A stretch of DNA of 51,496 bases from Oligoflexia bacterium (GTDB lineage: Bacteria > Bdellovibrionota_B > Oligoflexia > Oligoflexales > JAGOVF01): positions 1 through 51,496 of the forward strand of contig JAUILP010000019.1 of NCBI GenBank assembly GCA_030432875.1, in the 5' to 3' direction. The notes below the pieces were generated by a model. That model searched no databases and was not told where the DNA came from. It saw nothing but the letters and a program-made list of their open reading frames with translations. Both the position numbers and the translations under genes were made by a program. Positions 44,304 to 51,496 of the stretch are shown one piece after another; position 1 is the stretch's first letter; every line of letters starts with the position of its first letter.

Positions 44304-45017
44304 TTGTCGATAAGGAATAAAAAAATATTAGAAAACTTTCCCCTCATTATTCTTGCTGCCGGAAAATCTTCGCGATTTGGGTATCCTAAAGGATTAGCCC
44401 CGCTTGCTGATGGCACTCCCTGGCTACAAAATCAGGTGGAAACTGCAGAAAATATCGGCATTAGAACCATCGTATTAGTGCTTGGCCCAGATCATGAGCA
44501 TTATAAAGATGCCCTAATGAGACTTTCCTCGAGGTTTTGCTCACCTCCTGGTACTGCCCATCCGAAAGAGGGTCATGAATACCTCCCGAAAACCCTTAAA
44601 GTCCTCATAAATCCAGCCACAGAATCGGGACCTTGGGTTAGTTTAGGGATGGCTCTGTCCTGGCTTCTCAAAGAAGGAGACCAAGATTTGCACGGTATCT
44701 TTCTACTTCCCATTGATGTGCCGGTTGCAGATGCCAAGGTCTGGCATACGCTCATAAAAAATCATACGCCCCGAACAGGCGCCGTAATCCCCCGTTATCA
44801 CGATAAGGGAGGGCATCCTGTTTTATTTTCTTTAACACTCGCAAAACAAATCATCGAGAAGTCCCATTTACACAGCCGATTAGATTACTTTCTCCAAGAT
44901 CAAATTCCAGGTATAGTATCTAAAGTTTCCGTTGATGATTATCAAGTAAGTCTTAATATCAATACCCAGGAAGACTGGAATTTATATAGGCAAGGCGTCA
45001 CTCGTCAGAAAAGGTGA
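44304..45017 (+). CDS. MocA-like molybdenum cofactor cytidylyltransferase
   Basis: A nucleotidyltransferase of 237 residues with the signature LIILAAGKSSRFGYPKGLAPL at the N-terminus, LVLGPDHEHY, FLLPIDVPVADAKVWHTLI with a metal-binding Asp, and RYHDKGGHPVLFSLTLA, the GHP motif of MocA-type enzymes. MocA attaches CMP to Mo-molybdopterin; the cytosine dinucleotide form is what HcrA uses, so the gene suits this neighbourhood. The only standard start is TTG at 44304 and it has no ribosome site; TAAGGA at 44311-44316 stands before an in-frame ATA/TTA instead. MobA or another sugar-nucleotide enzyme is less likely. Confidence 0.8.
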   Translation: MSIRNKKILENFPLIILAAGKSSRFGYPKGLAPLADGTPWLQNQVETAENIGIRTIVLVLGPDHEHYKDALMRLSSRFCSPPGTAHPKEGHEYLPKTLKVLINPATESGPWVSLGMALSWLLKEGDQDLHGIFLLPIDVPVADAKVWHTLIKNHTPRTGAVIPRYHDKGGHPVLFSLTLAKQIIEKSHLHSRLDYFLQDQIPGIVSKVSVDDYQVSLNINTQEDWNLYRQGVTRQKR

Positions 45018-45042
45018 TTAATCCCGCGTGAAAGGCCCAATT

Positions 45043-46275
45043 ATGGCTGAGCTACAAGCGACACAAAAAATGAAAACACTCCTCAAGCAGTATTTTCAAG
45101 ATTTTTTTTCCCTAGAAAATAACCAAAAGCCCAAAATTGCCTGGTGTACTAGCGTAGGACCTGCGGAAGTCCTCATAGCCATGGGTTACAAAGTTTACTA
45201 CCCGGAAAACCACGGAGCGATGCTCGGGGCGACGCGCCTGAGTAGCGACTATATACCCGTTGCCAATGCGCATGGTTATTCTCCTGATATTTGCTCCTAT
45301 CTCACGGCAGATATCGGTTCCTATCTTCGCAAAGAGACACCTCTCACCAAAGCTTACGGTATTCCTTCTGTTCCTCCTCCGGATATTCTTGTGTATAGCA
45401 CAAATCAATGCCACGAGGTCAATGATTGGTTTAACTGGTATGCCCGTAAACTAAAAGTTCCGTGTTTTGGCATTCATCCCCCGTGGAAAATCGAAACCAT
45501 GGACGAGGAAAAAACATCTTATGTTGAGAGTCAAATCCATCAGTTAATTTCCCTTCTAGAAGAACACAGCGGAAAAAAAATGGATTATGACCATCTGGGA
45601 GAGATCGTGGCTCTTTCGGGCGAAGCCTCTAAGCTTTGGCGCACATTTTTAGAATACGGAAAACTTAAGCCATCCCCCATAAGCTTTTTTGATGGCTGCA
45701 TACAAATGGCCCCGGCTGTGGTGCTCAGAGGATCGCAGGCCGCGGTTGACTATTACCGTGAACTGACGGCAGAAGTTAAAGCATTGCCTAAAGATGCCTC
45801 GGCAGTATCTGGAGAAAAAACGCGTTTATATTGGGACGGCATGCCCATATGGGGGAAGCTTAGGTTTTTTTCTGATCTTTTTGCGCGTCTCAAAACCTGT
45901 GTCACGGTATCGACCTACTGCAATTCCTGGATTTTTGATGAGTTTAGTGATCTTAATCCCGTAAAAAGTATGGCCGCAGGATATACAAAAATATTTATCA
46001 ACCGCTCAGAAAACTTCAAAGAGCAAACCTTGGTCGCCCTCAGCAAAGAATTTCAGGTTGATGGTATCTTATTTCACGATGCGAAAACTTGCCCCTACAA
46101 TTCCAACTCACGATTTGCTATGCCTGAACGGCTCATAACAAACCACAAAATCCCCTGTTTAACCATCAACGGCGACCTCAATGATCTACGCTGTTTCTCT
46201 GAAGAGCAAACGATCACTTCGATAGAAACATTTGTTGAACAAATCGCCGATTCGCGGCGACGAGCGGGGGCATAA
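45043..46275 (+). CDS. 2-hydroxyacyl-CoA dehydratase/BCR-superfamily subunit, double-cubane-protein-like
   Basis: A 410-residue protein of the HgdB/BcrB/YjiM superfamily. Cysteines in family positions: C35 (IAWCTSVGPAEVL), C84 (SPDICSYLTADIG) and C123 (STNQCHEVNDWFNWY), with later ones in VSTYCNSWIF and DAKTCPYNSNSRF. Unlike BcrB/BcrC or HgdA/HgdB, only one such subunit is encoded, followed at once by one ATPase activator. That one-plus-one arrangement is known for double-cubane [8Fe-9S] cluster proteins (YjiM/YjiL type), whose catalytic part is a homodimer. The physiological substrate is unknown. The ATG at 45043 has AAAGG upstream; a GTG at 45028 is in frame. Confidence 0.75.
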   Translation: MAELQATQKMKTLLKQYFQDFFSLENNQKPKIAWCTSVGPAEVLIAMGYKVYYPENHGAMLGATRLSSDYIPVANAHGYSPDICSYLTADIGSYLRKETPLTKAYGIPSVPPPDILVYSTNQCHEVNDWFNWYARKLKVPCFGIHPPWKIETMDEEKTSYVESQIHQLISLLEEHSGKKMDYDHLGEIVALSGEASKLWRTFLEYGKLKPSPISFFDGCIQMAPAVVLRGSQAAVDYYRELTAEVKALPKDASAVSGEKTRLYWDGMPIWGKLRFFSDLFARLKTCVTVSTYCNSWIFDEFSDLNPVKSMAAGYTKIFINRSENFKEQTLVALSKEFQVDGILFHDAKTCPYNSNSRFAMPERLITNHKIPCLTINGDLNDLRCFSEEQTITSIETFVEQIADSRRRAGA

Positions 46276-46276
46276 C

Positions 46277-47074
46277 GTGGAAATTTTTGGCGGCATTGAT
46301 CTTGGTTCGTCTTATACCAAATGCGTTCTCATCAATAAAAAACATGAGCTTCTTGCTTCTCATATCGTAAAGACCAGCATCAGTTTTCAAACAAATGCCG
46401 AAACTGTGCTTGCCGGTTGTCTTCAACAGGCAAATCGAAATCAAAACGAAATATTAAGCATTTGTGCTACAGGCGTCGGGCGCAGCAACTGTTCTTTTGC
46501 TGATTTTAATAAACCTGAAATAATCTGTTTTGCTCGCGGTGCCTGGCATTTTCACCCTAAAGCCTGCATTGTTGTGGATATCGGTGGGCAGGATAACAAA
46601 GTCATCAGGCTATCAGATGAGGGGCAGCAACTCGACTTTAAGATGAACCGCAAATGCGCCGCGGGTACGGGCTCTTTTTTACAAGAAATTTCTCGCAAAA
46701 TGGATCTCACAACCGAGCAGATGAATGAATACGCAGCAAAGTCGCAAACTCCGGTCACTATTGGGAGTTTTTGCACGGTTTTTACCGCCACAGAAATTAT
46801 TCATCATATTCGTACGGGTCAGGACATTAATGGCATATTGCGCGGTGTTTTTGAATCTGTGGTAAAACGAATACTAGAAATGGATCCCCTGGCTGGTACT
46901 GTTGTCCTCACGGGAGGGGCGATTGCGCGTAATCCTGTGCTCGTGGATATATTCCGGGAAAAATTAACACACGCTGTTTTTATTCCGCCCTCTCCGCAAA
47001 TGGTTGGTGCTCACGGTGCCGCAATACTAGCCGCAGAAACTTGGCACCGCGAAGAAAGTGAAAGACACAAGTAA
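46277..47074 (+). CDS. ASKHA ATPase activator of the adjacent dehydratase-like protein
   Basis: 265 residues, the HgdC/YjiL-type archerase that hydrolyses ATP to inject electrons into its partner. Motifs: GGIDLGSSYTKCVLINKK at residue 5, ATGVGRSNCSFAD, CIVVDIGGQDNKVIRL, cluster-bridging cysteines in MNRKCAAGTGSFLQEISRKM and GSFCTVFTATEIIHHIR, and VLTGGAIARNPVLVDIF. The GTG at 46277 starts two bases after the previous stop and follows a GAGCGGGGG purine run; the frame continues upstream inside the previous gene without similarity. It probably acts as a homodimer with one shared [4Fe-4S] cluster, with a ferredoxin as donor. Confidence 0.85.
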   Translation: MEIFGGIDLGSSYTKCVLINKKHELLASHIVKTSISFQTNAETVLAGCLQQANRNQNEILSICATGVGRSNCSFADFNKPEIICFARGAWHFHPKACIVVDIGGQDNKVIRLSDEGQQLDFKMNRKCAAGTGSFLQEISRKMDLTTEQMNEYAAKSQTPVTIGSFCTVFTATEIIHHIRTGQDINGILRGVFESVVKRILEMDPLAGTVVLTGGAIARNPVLVDIFREKLTHAVFIPPSPQMVGAHGAAILAAETWHREESERHK

Positions 47075-47161
47075 AGTGATTTAGGAGCAGAGCATAGAGT
47101 CATTGGTAAACGGACTAGATGAAAACTTACAAGCTAATCTTATTCATTAAGGAGATATCTT

Positions 47162-48271
47162 ATGCCCTATGCCGCAAGAATGAAGCACCTTGATAGTTCC
47201 GGCATCCGCAGGATGTTTGAGCTCGCCGCATCCATGAAAAATCCCATCGATTTATCCCTTGGGCAGCCTGATTTTCCGGTGCCAGAAAATATTAAAAAAG
47301 CCCTCCACCGAGCCGTGGATGACAATAAGAATGGGTATGTCATGGCCGCCGGGATTCCGCCATTTCGCGATGCTGTCGCCAAATCCCTGGTAAACGAAGG
47401 CCTAAACCCCGGTGCCGTGATGGCAACTTCCGGTGCTTCTGGAGCCTTGACGGTCGCTCTCACTGTTCTCGCTGATGAAAATACAGACGTTTTAGTCGCG
47501 GATCCGGCATTTGTTTCTTATAATTATTTTATACGCCTGGCAGGTGCCACCCCTGTATTTATCGATACCTACCCTGATTTTAAGTTGACACCGGAAAAAA
47601 TAAGAGCAGCGGTTACGCCAAAATCAAAAATCCTTCTCTTTAATGCACCCAACAATCCCACAGGCGTCGCCTATACCGATGCTGAGCTTCGCGCCCTAGC
47701 AGCGACGACGCGTGAGCTTGGGCTTCAGGTTATTGCTGATGAAGTTTATGATCAGTTTTGTTATGATTTTCCCTTTAAATCTTGGCTCCACTATGATAGC
47801 GAGGCGCTGCTTGTGCGTACTTTAGGAAAAACCTGGGGGATGCCCGGATGGCGTCTTGGGCTTGCTGCTGGCCCTAAAGACCTTATTGAAAACATGATAA
47901 TGGTTCAGCAAGTCATGTATGTGTGTATGCATACGGCCTCGCAGTGGGCTGGGATCGAAGCGTTAACCACAGATATGAGTGAGGCCATTGGGCGCTACAA
48001 AGTCAAAAGGGATTTTGTTTACTCTGCCTTAAAACCCCATTTTAACTGTGCGAAGCCTGAAGGGGCCTTTTATATTTTCCCCGAAGCACCACGGCAAGAT
48101 ACGGAAGCGTTTTTTAAAAAATGCGTCGAAAACAATATTCTCATGGTCCCAGGTAAGGCTTTTTCCGTTAAAAATACGCATTTTAGGATCTCCTATGCGA
48201 CCCATAACGAAAGTTTAAAAAAAGGGGTCGAAACGCTCATTAAAATCGCTGACCAAATGAAAGCCGAGTAA
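47162..48271 (+). CDS. Class I/II PLP-dependent aminotransferase
   Basis: A 369-residue fold-type I enzyme. Signature elements: LSLGQPDFPVPENIKKAL, ATSGASGALTVAL, LLFNAPNNPTGVAY, IADEVYDQFCYD, and the Schiff-base Lys in RTLGKTWGMPGWRLGLAAG. The substrate cannot be read from the sequence. An aspartate- or aromatic-type transaminase is likely, and 2-oxoglutarate as amino acceptor would link to KorAB metabolism (speculative). A strong AAGGAGATAT ribosome site precedes the ATG. Confidence 0.88.
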   Translation: MPYAARMKHLDSSGIRRMFELAASMKNPIDLSLGQPDFPVPENIKKALHRAVDDNKNGYVMAAGIPPFRDAVAKSLVNEGLNPGAVMATSGASGALTVALTVLADENTDVLVADPAFVSYNYFIRLAGATPVFIDTYPDFKLTPEKIRAAVTPKSKILLFNAPNNPTGVAYTDAELRALAATTRELGLQVIADEVYDQFCYDFPFKSWLHYDSEALLVRTLGKTWGMPGWRLGLAAGPKDLIENMIMVQQVMYVCMHTASQWAGIEALTTDMSEAIGRYKVKRDFVYSALKPHFNCAKPEGAFYIFPEAPRQDTEAFFKKCVENNILMVPGKAFSVKNTHFRISYATHNESLKKGVETLIKIADQMKAE

Positions 48272-48273
48272 CA

Positions 48274-48546
48274 ATGGACGTAGAGGATATTTCATCGTGG
48301 CTCAAGTCCCTCCCCTCTGATCGCGTGATCATCTTTGATGCGCACCCCTTAATTGCAGAGGGAAAAGAGCCCTTTGACTTTATTATGAAAGAAGTAAAAA
48401 TACTGCGGCGGGAGAACGTGCTAAGACTTGAAACCCCTTTTCGCCCAGCACCGCTTATTCAGCTGCTTGCTGGTATTGGATATCAAGCTTTTGAAGAAGA
48501 ATTAGATGAAGAGCACTGGCGGACTTGGTTTTTTCTAAAGAGCTAG
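48274..48546 (+). CDS. DUF2249-like small protein
   Basis: 90 residues: VIIFDAHPLIAEGKEPFDFI, then a loop and LETPFRPAPLIQLLAGIGYQAF and a final WRTWFFLKS strand. The 'DARPL...G..PF..I' and 'L...F.P.PL...L...G' pattern matches DUF2249, a TusA-like fold often found near hemerythrin and nitric-oxide-related genes. The role is unknown. It begins 2 bases after the aminotransferase stop, so it is co-transcribed. Confidence 0.65.
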   Translation: MDVEDISSWLKSLPSDRVIIFDAHPLIAEGKEPFDFIMKEVKILRRENVLRLETPFRPAPLIQLLAGIGYQAFEEELDEEHWRTWFFLKS

Positions 48547-48593
48547 AGGCTTTGAGGGTGAGATTACTACCGCCATATTACCCACGCATTTGC

Positions 48594-48652
48594 CTAACCG
48601 TGATATTTGCCACCCCAAAGGCAAAGGCTTGGTTAGTTGATAAAATTTATCA
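48594..48652. repeat. Hairpin and palindrome before the photolyase gene
   Basis: A two-tier hairpin: outer CTAACC/GGTTAG (48594-48599 with 48631-48636), inner TTTGCC/GGCAAA (48606-48611 with 48620-48625). It is followed at once by the palindrome TGATAAAATTTATCA (48638-48652, 7-bp arms around one A). There is no T-run after the hairpin. The palindrome, about 65 bases before the phrB ATG, could be an operator. Confidence 0.5.
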
Positions 48653-48717
48653 TTACAAAAAATGGATTTCCCTATAAGCTGTCCCTTGTCATGGAACTTA
48701 TGGGATAAGGGCTCTTT

Positions 48718-50151
48718 ATGAAAGACTTAAATTCAACTTCCATCATGTGGTTTAGAAACGACCAACGCTTATCCGATAATCCAGCCCTACAAGCTGCTTG
48801 TCAGCACAAAAATCTGCTCCCGATTTTTATTTGGGCCCCTGAGGAAGAAACGCCCTGGCAACCGGGTGAAGCAAGCAATTGGTGGCTGCACCATAGCCTT
48901 AAAAGTCTTAATTCAGATTTGATAGCTCAAGGGAGCCAGTTATTTTTAGCGAAAGGTGCGTCGCTTAAATGCCTACAAGAAATAATCAAAACGACTGGCG
49001 CTCGGGCTATTTACTGGAATCGGCGCTACGAACCAAATATTATAAAAAGAGACAAGATCATTAAAGACGAGCTTATAAGATTGGGCATCCACGTTGAAAG
49101 TTTTAACGGATCGCTCCTGAATGAGCCTTGGGAAGTTGTCAAAAAAGATGGCACCGCCTATCAGGTCTATACGCCTTACTGGAAAGTCGCCAGCGCCAAA
49201 GTCGACACGCGTGAAATCGGCAAGACTTCTAAAATTCCAGCCCCGCCTAGTGGATGCAAATCATCGCTCAATGTAGATGAACTGCCCCTGACCCCAAAGA
49301 TTAGCTGGGATGCTGGGTTTCATGAGTATTGGTACCCAGGAGAACATGCGGCTAAAAAGAATCTAAAAATTTTCGTTGAAAAGAATATCACCCACTATGA
49401 TACTCATAGAGATATTCCGAGCATTCCGGGGACATCACTCCTCAGTCCCTATTTGCACTTTGGAAATGTAAGCCCTAAACAAATTTGGGTTTCGGTATAC
49501 CGCCAACAAAAGGAAAACCCAAGTAGCGTTCAGTATCTCAAAGAATTAGTTTGGCGGGATTTTGCCGCGCATCTTCTCTATCATTTTCCGCACACAACCA
49601 CCGAGCCTCTCAGGGAAGCATTTAAAAATTTTCCTTGGAAAAAATCACCAAAAAGTCTCAGCGCATGGCAAAAGGGGATGACGGGATATACTATCGTCGA
49701 TGCAGGGATGCGGCAGCTGTGGCATATTGGCTGGATGCATAACCGGGTACGCATGATTGTGGCATCCTTTTTGGTCAAAGACTTACAAATCTCATGGGAG
49801 GAAGGGACGCAGTGGTTTTGGGATACCTTAGTCGATGCAGACTTAGCAAGCAATACTATGGGCTGGCAGTGGACCGCTGGCTGCGGGGCGGACGCAGCTC
49901 CTTATTTTAGGGTCTTTAACCCCATGCTTCAAGGAGCTCGATTCGATCCCAAGGGAGACTATATTCGGCAGTGGATCCCTGAGCTCAGTAGGCTCCCAAA
50001 CAAATGGATCCATGCCCCATGGGAGGCACCGGTAGAAGAGCTAGCAAAAGCGAATATCACCCTCGGAAAAACCTATCCCAAACCAGTCGTCAACCATTTT
50101 AGCGCAAAAATAGTTGCTCTTCTGGCCTATGAAAAAATAAAAAAGAAATGA
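48718..50151 (+). CDS. phrB: Class I deoxyribodipyrimidine (CPD) photolyase
   Basis: Light-driven repair of cyclobutane pyrimidine dimers, 477 residues. The N-terminal photolyase domain has [15 protein letters not shown] and [15 protein letters not shown]. The FAD domain has [76 protein letters not shown] and [20 protein letters not shown] with the Trp-rich electron path. N-terminal features favour an MTHF-type antenna, but this is not certain. It is transcribed alone; AAGGG precedes the ATG. Confidence 0.93.
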   Translation: MKDLNSTSIMWFRNDQRLSDNPALQAACQHKNLLPIFIWAPEEETPWQPGEASNWWLHHSLKSLNSDLIAQGSQLFLAKGASLKCLQEIIKTTGARAIYWNRRYEPNIIKRDKIIKDELIRLGIHVESFNGSLLNEPWEVVKKDGTAYQVYTPYWKVASAKVDTREIGKTSKIPAPPSGCKSSLNVDELPLTPKISWDAGFHEYWYPGEHAAKKNLKIFVEKNITHYDTHRDIPSIPGTSLLSPYLHFGNVSPKQIWVSVYRQQKENPSSVQYLKELVWRDFAAHLLYHFPHTTTEPLREAFKNFPWKKSPKSLSAWQKGMTGYTIVDAGMRQLWHIGWMHNRVRMIVASFLVKDLQISWEEGTQWFWDTLVDADLASNTMGWQWTAGCGADAAPYFRVFNPMLQGARFDPKGDYIRQWIPELSRLPNKWIHAPWEAPVEELAKANITLGKTYPKPVVNHFSAKIVALLAYEKIKKK

Positions 50152-50407
50152 GCAATATTTTGCCATTGAAGCCGCTATTCCCTAGCTCTGACGAATTTTA
50201 CACACGAAAATTTTTGGTCTAATATCAGGAAGGAAAGAGAGAATAACCCAGCAACCCGCTTCAAAAAAAAATCGCATATTTTTATAAGGCATCAACTAGC
50301 CACTTGAGATATTCTTATGAAAACAATTGTTTGGCGCGATAGCCCCCAAAACTACCACGACATTTTTTATAAAATCATCTGATTTACCACCAAAAAAAGG
50401 AGTCCGG

Positions 50408-51190
50408 ATGAACCACCCCAAAAAACCGATTGTGTCAGCTCAGCTAAGCTATCATAACAAAAATTTTCTCGATGGCGATGACGCGAGGCCTTTACGCATC
50501 CTTGCCGAATATCTGGAACCTTTATCAAGACTTAAGCACGAAGAAATTCACGATACGATCGTATTTTTTGGTTCTGCTCGTATTAAGGAAGATGGTCCTC
50601 TAGGGAAATATTATCACGATGCTCGCGCGCTCGCCAAAAACTTAACGGAATGGTCTCAAAACCTAGAGGGTTCAAAGCGTTTTGTGATTTGCTCTGGCGG
50701 TGGTGGCGGCATAATGGAAGCAGCTAATCGCGGCGCTGCCGAAGCGGGTGGCAGCACCATTGGTTTCAATATCGGCCTGCCTCACGAACAACGCCCCAAC
50801 CCCTATGTCACCCCTTCTCTTGTTTTTGAGTTTCATTATTTTTTTATGCGCAAGCTGTGGTTTTCCCACTTAGCTAGGGCTCTTGTCGTATTTCCAGGCG
50901 GGTTTGGAACACTCGATGAATTTATGGAAATGCTTACCTTAGCCCAAACCAAAAAACTTGACCGCGAAGTTATTATTTTACTTTACGGGACAGAATATTG
51001 GGATGAGGTCCTTAATTTTAATGCTCTCGTTAAACATGAGGTCATTGGCGCTGAGGATTTAAAACTCATTCACCGCGTAGATGATGTTCAGTCAGCTTTT
51101 GCTTTTCTCAAGGAGCGTCTCCCTAAAGAGAAGGAGGAGGACTTCCCGGCTATTGCAAAAATTAAGGACACAATACAACAAAAAGCCTAA
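50408..51190 (+). CDS. LOG-family protein (TIGR00730-like)
   Basis: 260 residues. Rossmann-like lysine-decarboxylase-like fold with VFFGSARIKEDG, CSGGGGGIMEAANRGAAEAGG and the hallmark FPGGFGTLDEFMEMLTLAQ. Family members hydrolyse nucleotide 5'-monophosphates (cytokinin-activating LOG, or PpnN-like nucleosidases). The extended form, with about 60 residues before the first motif and the NPYVTPSLVFEFHYFFMRK stretch, is common in Proteobacteria. The start at 50408 has AAAGGAG upstream; the open frame from 50327 has no ribosome site. Confidence 0.88.
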   Translation: MNHPKKPIVSAQLSYHNKNFLDGDDARPLRILAEYLEPLSRLKHEEIHDTIVFFGSARIKEDGPLGKYYHDARALAKNLTEWSQNLEGSKRFVICSGGGGGIMEAANRGAAEAGGSTIGFNIGLPHEQRPNPYVTPSLVFEFHYFFMRKLWFSHLARALVVFPGGFGTLDEFMEMLTLAQTKKLDREVIILLYGTEYWDEVLNFNALVKHEVIGAEDLKLIHRVDDVQSAFAFLKERLPKEKEEDFPAIAKIKDTIQQKA

Positions 51191-51252
51191 ATAATTTGTC
51201 ACCAAAACAACGCGGAGTTCACATCCGATAACTTTTAACCTGAGTGACTAAG

Positions 51253-51295
51253 ACAGGTTGGCGACAATCAAAATAGATGAGGTCAGCCTGTTTTT
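51253..51295 (+). terminator. Possible intrinsic terminator after the LOG gene
   Basis: ACAGGTTG at 51253-51260 can pair with CAGCCTGT at 51284-51291 (eight pairs, one G-U), followed by TTTTC. The 23-base loop is long, so the call is tentative. Confidence 0.35.
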
Positions 51296-51438
51296 CTTCC
51301 TGTCCCTGGCTAATTAGGGCCTGTACTCACATTAATGCGTGGACCTAGTCGATTTCGTCAGCCTAGGCGTAAGCTCAGACGGCATCGTGGGTCTGGGCGA
51401 TTAACGCCGACGTAAATTTGAACTGCGGAGAACCTTAG

Positions 51439-51496
51439 ATGATGAGCTATGAAAAACTGGATGTCTATCAATGCGCAATTAAATTTTTAAGTTTGG
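51439..51496 (+). CDS. Four-helix-bundle (S23/IVP-type) protein, N-terminus only
   Basis: ATG at 51439 gives MMSYEKLDVYQCAIKFLSL, cut by the window end. The (S/F)-x-E-K-L-x-V-x-(Q/K)-x-A start is the hallmark of the short four-helix-bundle proteins once linked to 23S rRNA intervening sequences. GCGGAG lies upstream. The family is common in many lineages, and whether an rRNA intervening sequence is involved cannot be told. Confidence 0.6.
   Translation, partial: MMSYEKLDVYQCAIKFLSL

Noticed and set aside
1..51496. CRISPR arrays, rRNA and tRNA genes, prophage
   Set aside because: No regularly spaced direct repeats, no tRNA-like cloverleaf or rRNA motifs, and no phage structural genes were recognised.

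Overview
The window reads as chromosomal DNA from a Gram-negative, AT-leaning, anaerobic or facultatively anaerobic bacterium that degrades aromatic compounds. Its core is a nearly complete anaerobic benzoyl-CoA pathway: an ATP-dependent class I benzoyl-CoA reductase in the gene order bcrC-bcrB-bcrA-bcrD, the three ring-processing enzymes Dch, Oah and Had, a beta-oxidation set, and a molybdenum 4-hydroxybenzoyl-CoA reductase with its maturation protein. It is paired with 2-oxoglutarate:ferredoxin oxidoreductase (KorAB), an 11-subunit complex I lacking NuoE, NuoF and NuoG, and a 2[4Fe-4S] ferredoxin. The proteins resemble the Thauera/Rhodopseudomonas type of pathway. The codon use, a MotB-like/RsbU-like/FecR-like trio and a four-helix-bundle (S23-type) gene at the right end suggest a host other than Thauera, perhaps a lineage once grouped with Deltaproteobacteria. 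The sequence alone does not fix the taxon.

Layout. 1-1607: intergenic DNA with a decayed IS66-like insertion sequence. 1608-15051 (+): korA-korB-nuoABCDHIJKLMN, then a ferredoxin gene, tightly packed or overlapping. 15054-15192: a dense nest of inverted repeats. 15507-16031 (+): a rubrerythrin-like protein. 16103-20088 (-): MotB/OmpA-like protein, SpoIIE/RsbU phosphatase, FecR-like exported protein. 20613-22415 (-): hemerythrin-like protein and a polytopic NnrS-like/heme-copper-oxidase-like membrane protein. 22595-44191 (-): the aromatic catabolic region, transcribed had-oah-dch-tetR-bcrCBAD-acyl-CoA ligase-PanE-like-HAD/ECH fusion-thiolase-SDR, a terminator at about 28566-28601, then thiolase-hcrC-hcrA-hcrB-xdhC. 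44304-48546 (+), divergent from had: MocA-like cytidylyltransferase, a second 2-hydroxyacyl-CoA dehydratase/BCR-like subunit with its own ATPase activator, an aminotransferase and a DUF2249-like protein. 48718-51190 (+): photolyase and LOG-family protein. 51439 to the end: start of a four-helix-bundle protein.

How the genes fit together (inference from known families). KorAB oxidises 2-oxoglutarate and reduces ferredoxin. Ferredoxin can feed BcrABCD, which reduces the ring at the cost of ATP, or the NuoEFG-less complex I, which would turn surplus reduced ferredoxin into proton-motive force and quinol. 4-Hydroxybenzoyl-CoA is dehydroxylated to benzoyl-CoA by HcrABC; XdhC and the MocA-like enzyme probably supply its Mo-cytosine dinucleotide cofactor. 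Dch, Had and Oah carry the dienoyl-CoA to 3-hydroxypimelyl-CoA, and the dehydrogenases and thiolases continue by beta-oxidation. A TetR regulator inside the operon and a perfect TetR-like palindrome (44257-44272) in the had/mocA divergent region suggest local control. The least understood part is the second dehydratase-like/activator pair, which looks like a homodimeric double-cubane-cluster protein system rather than a second benzoyl-CoA reductase.
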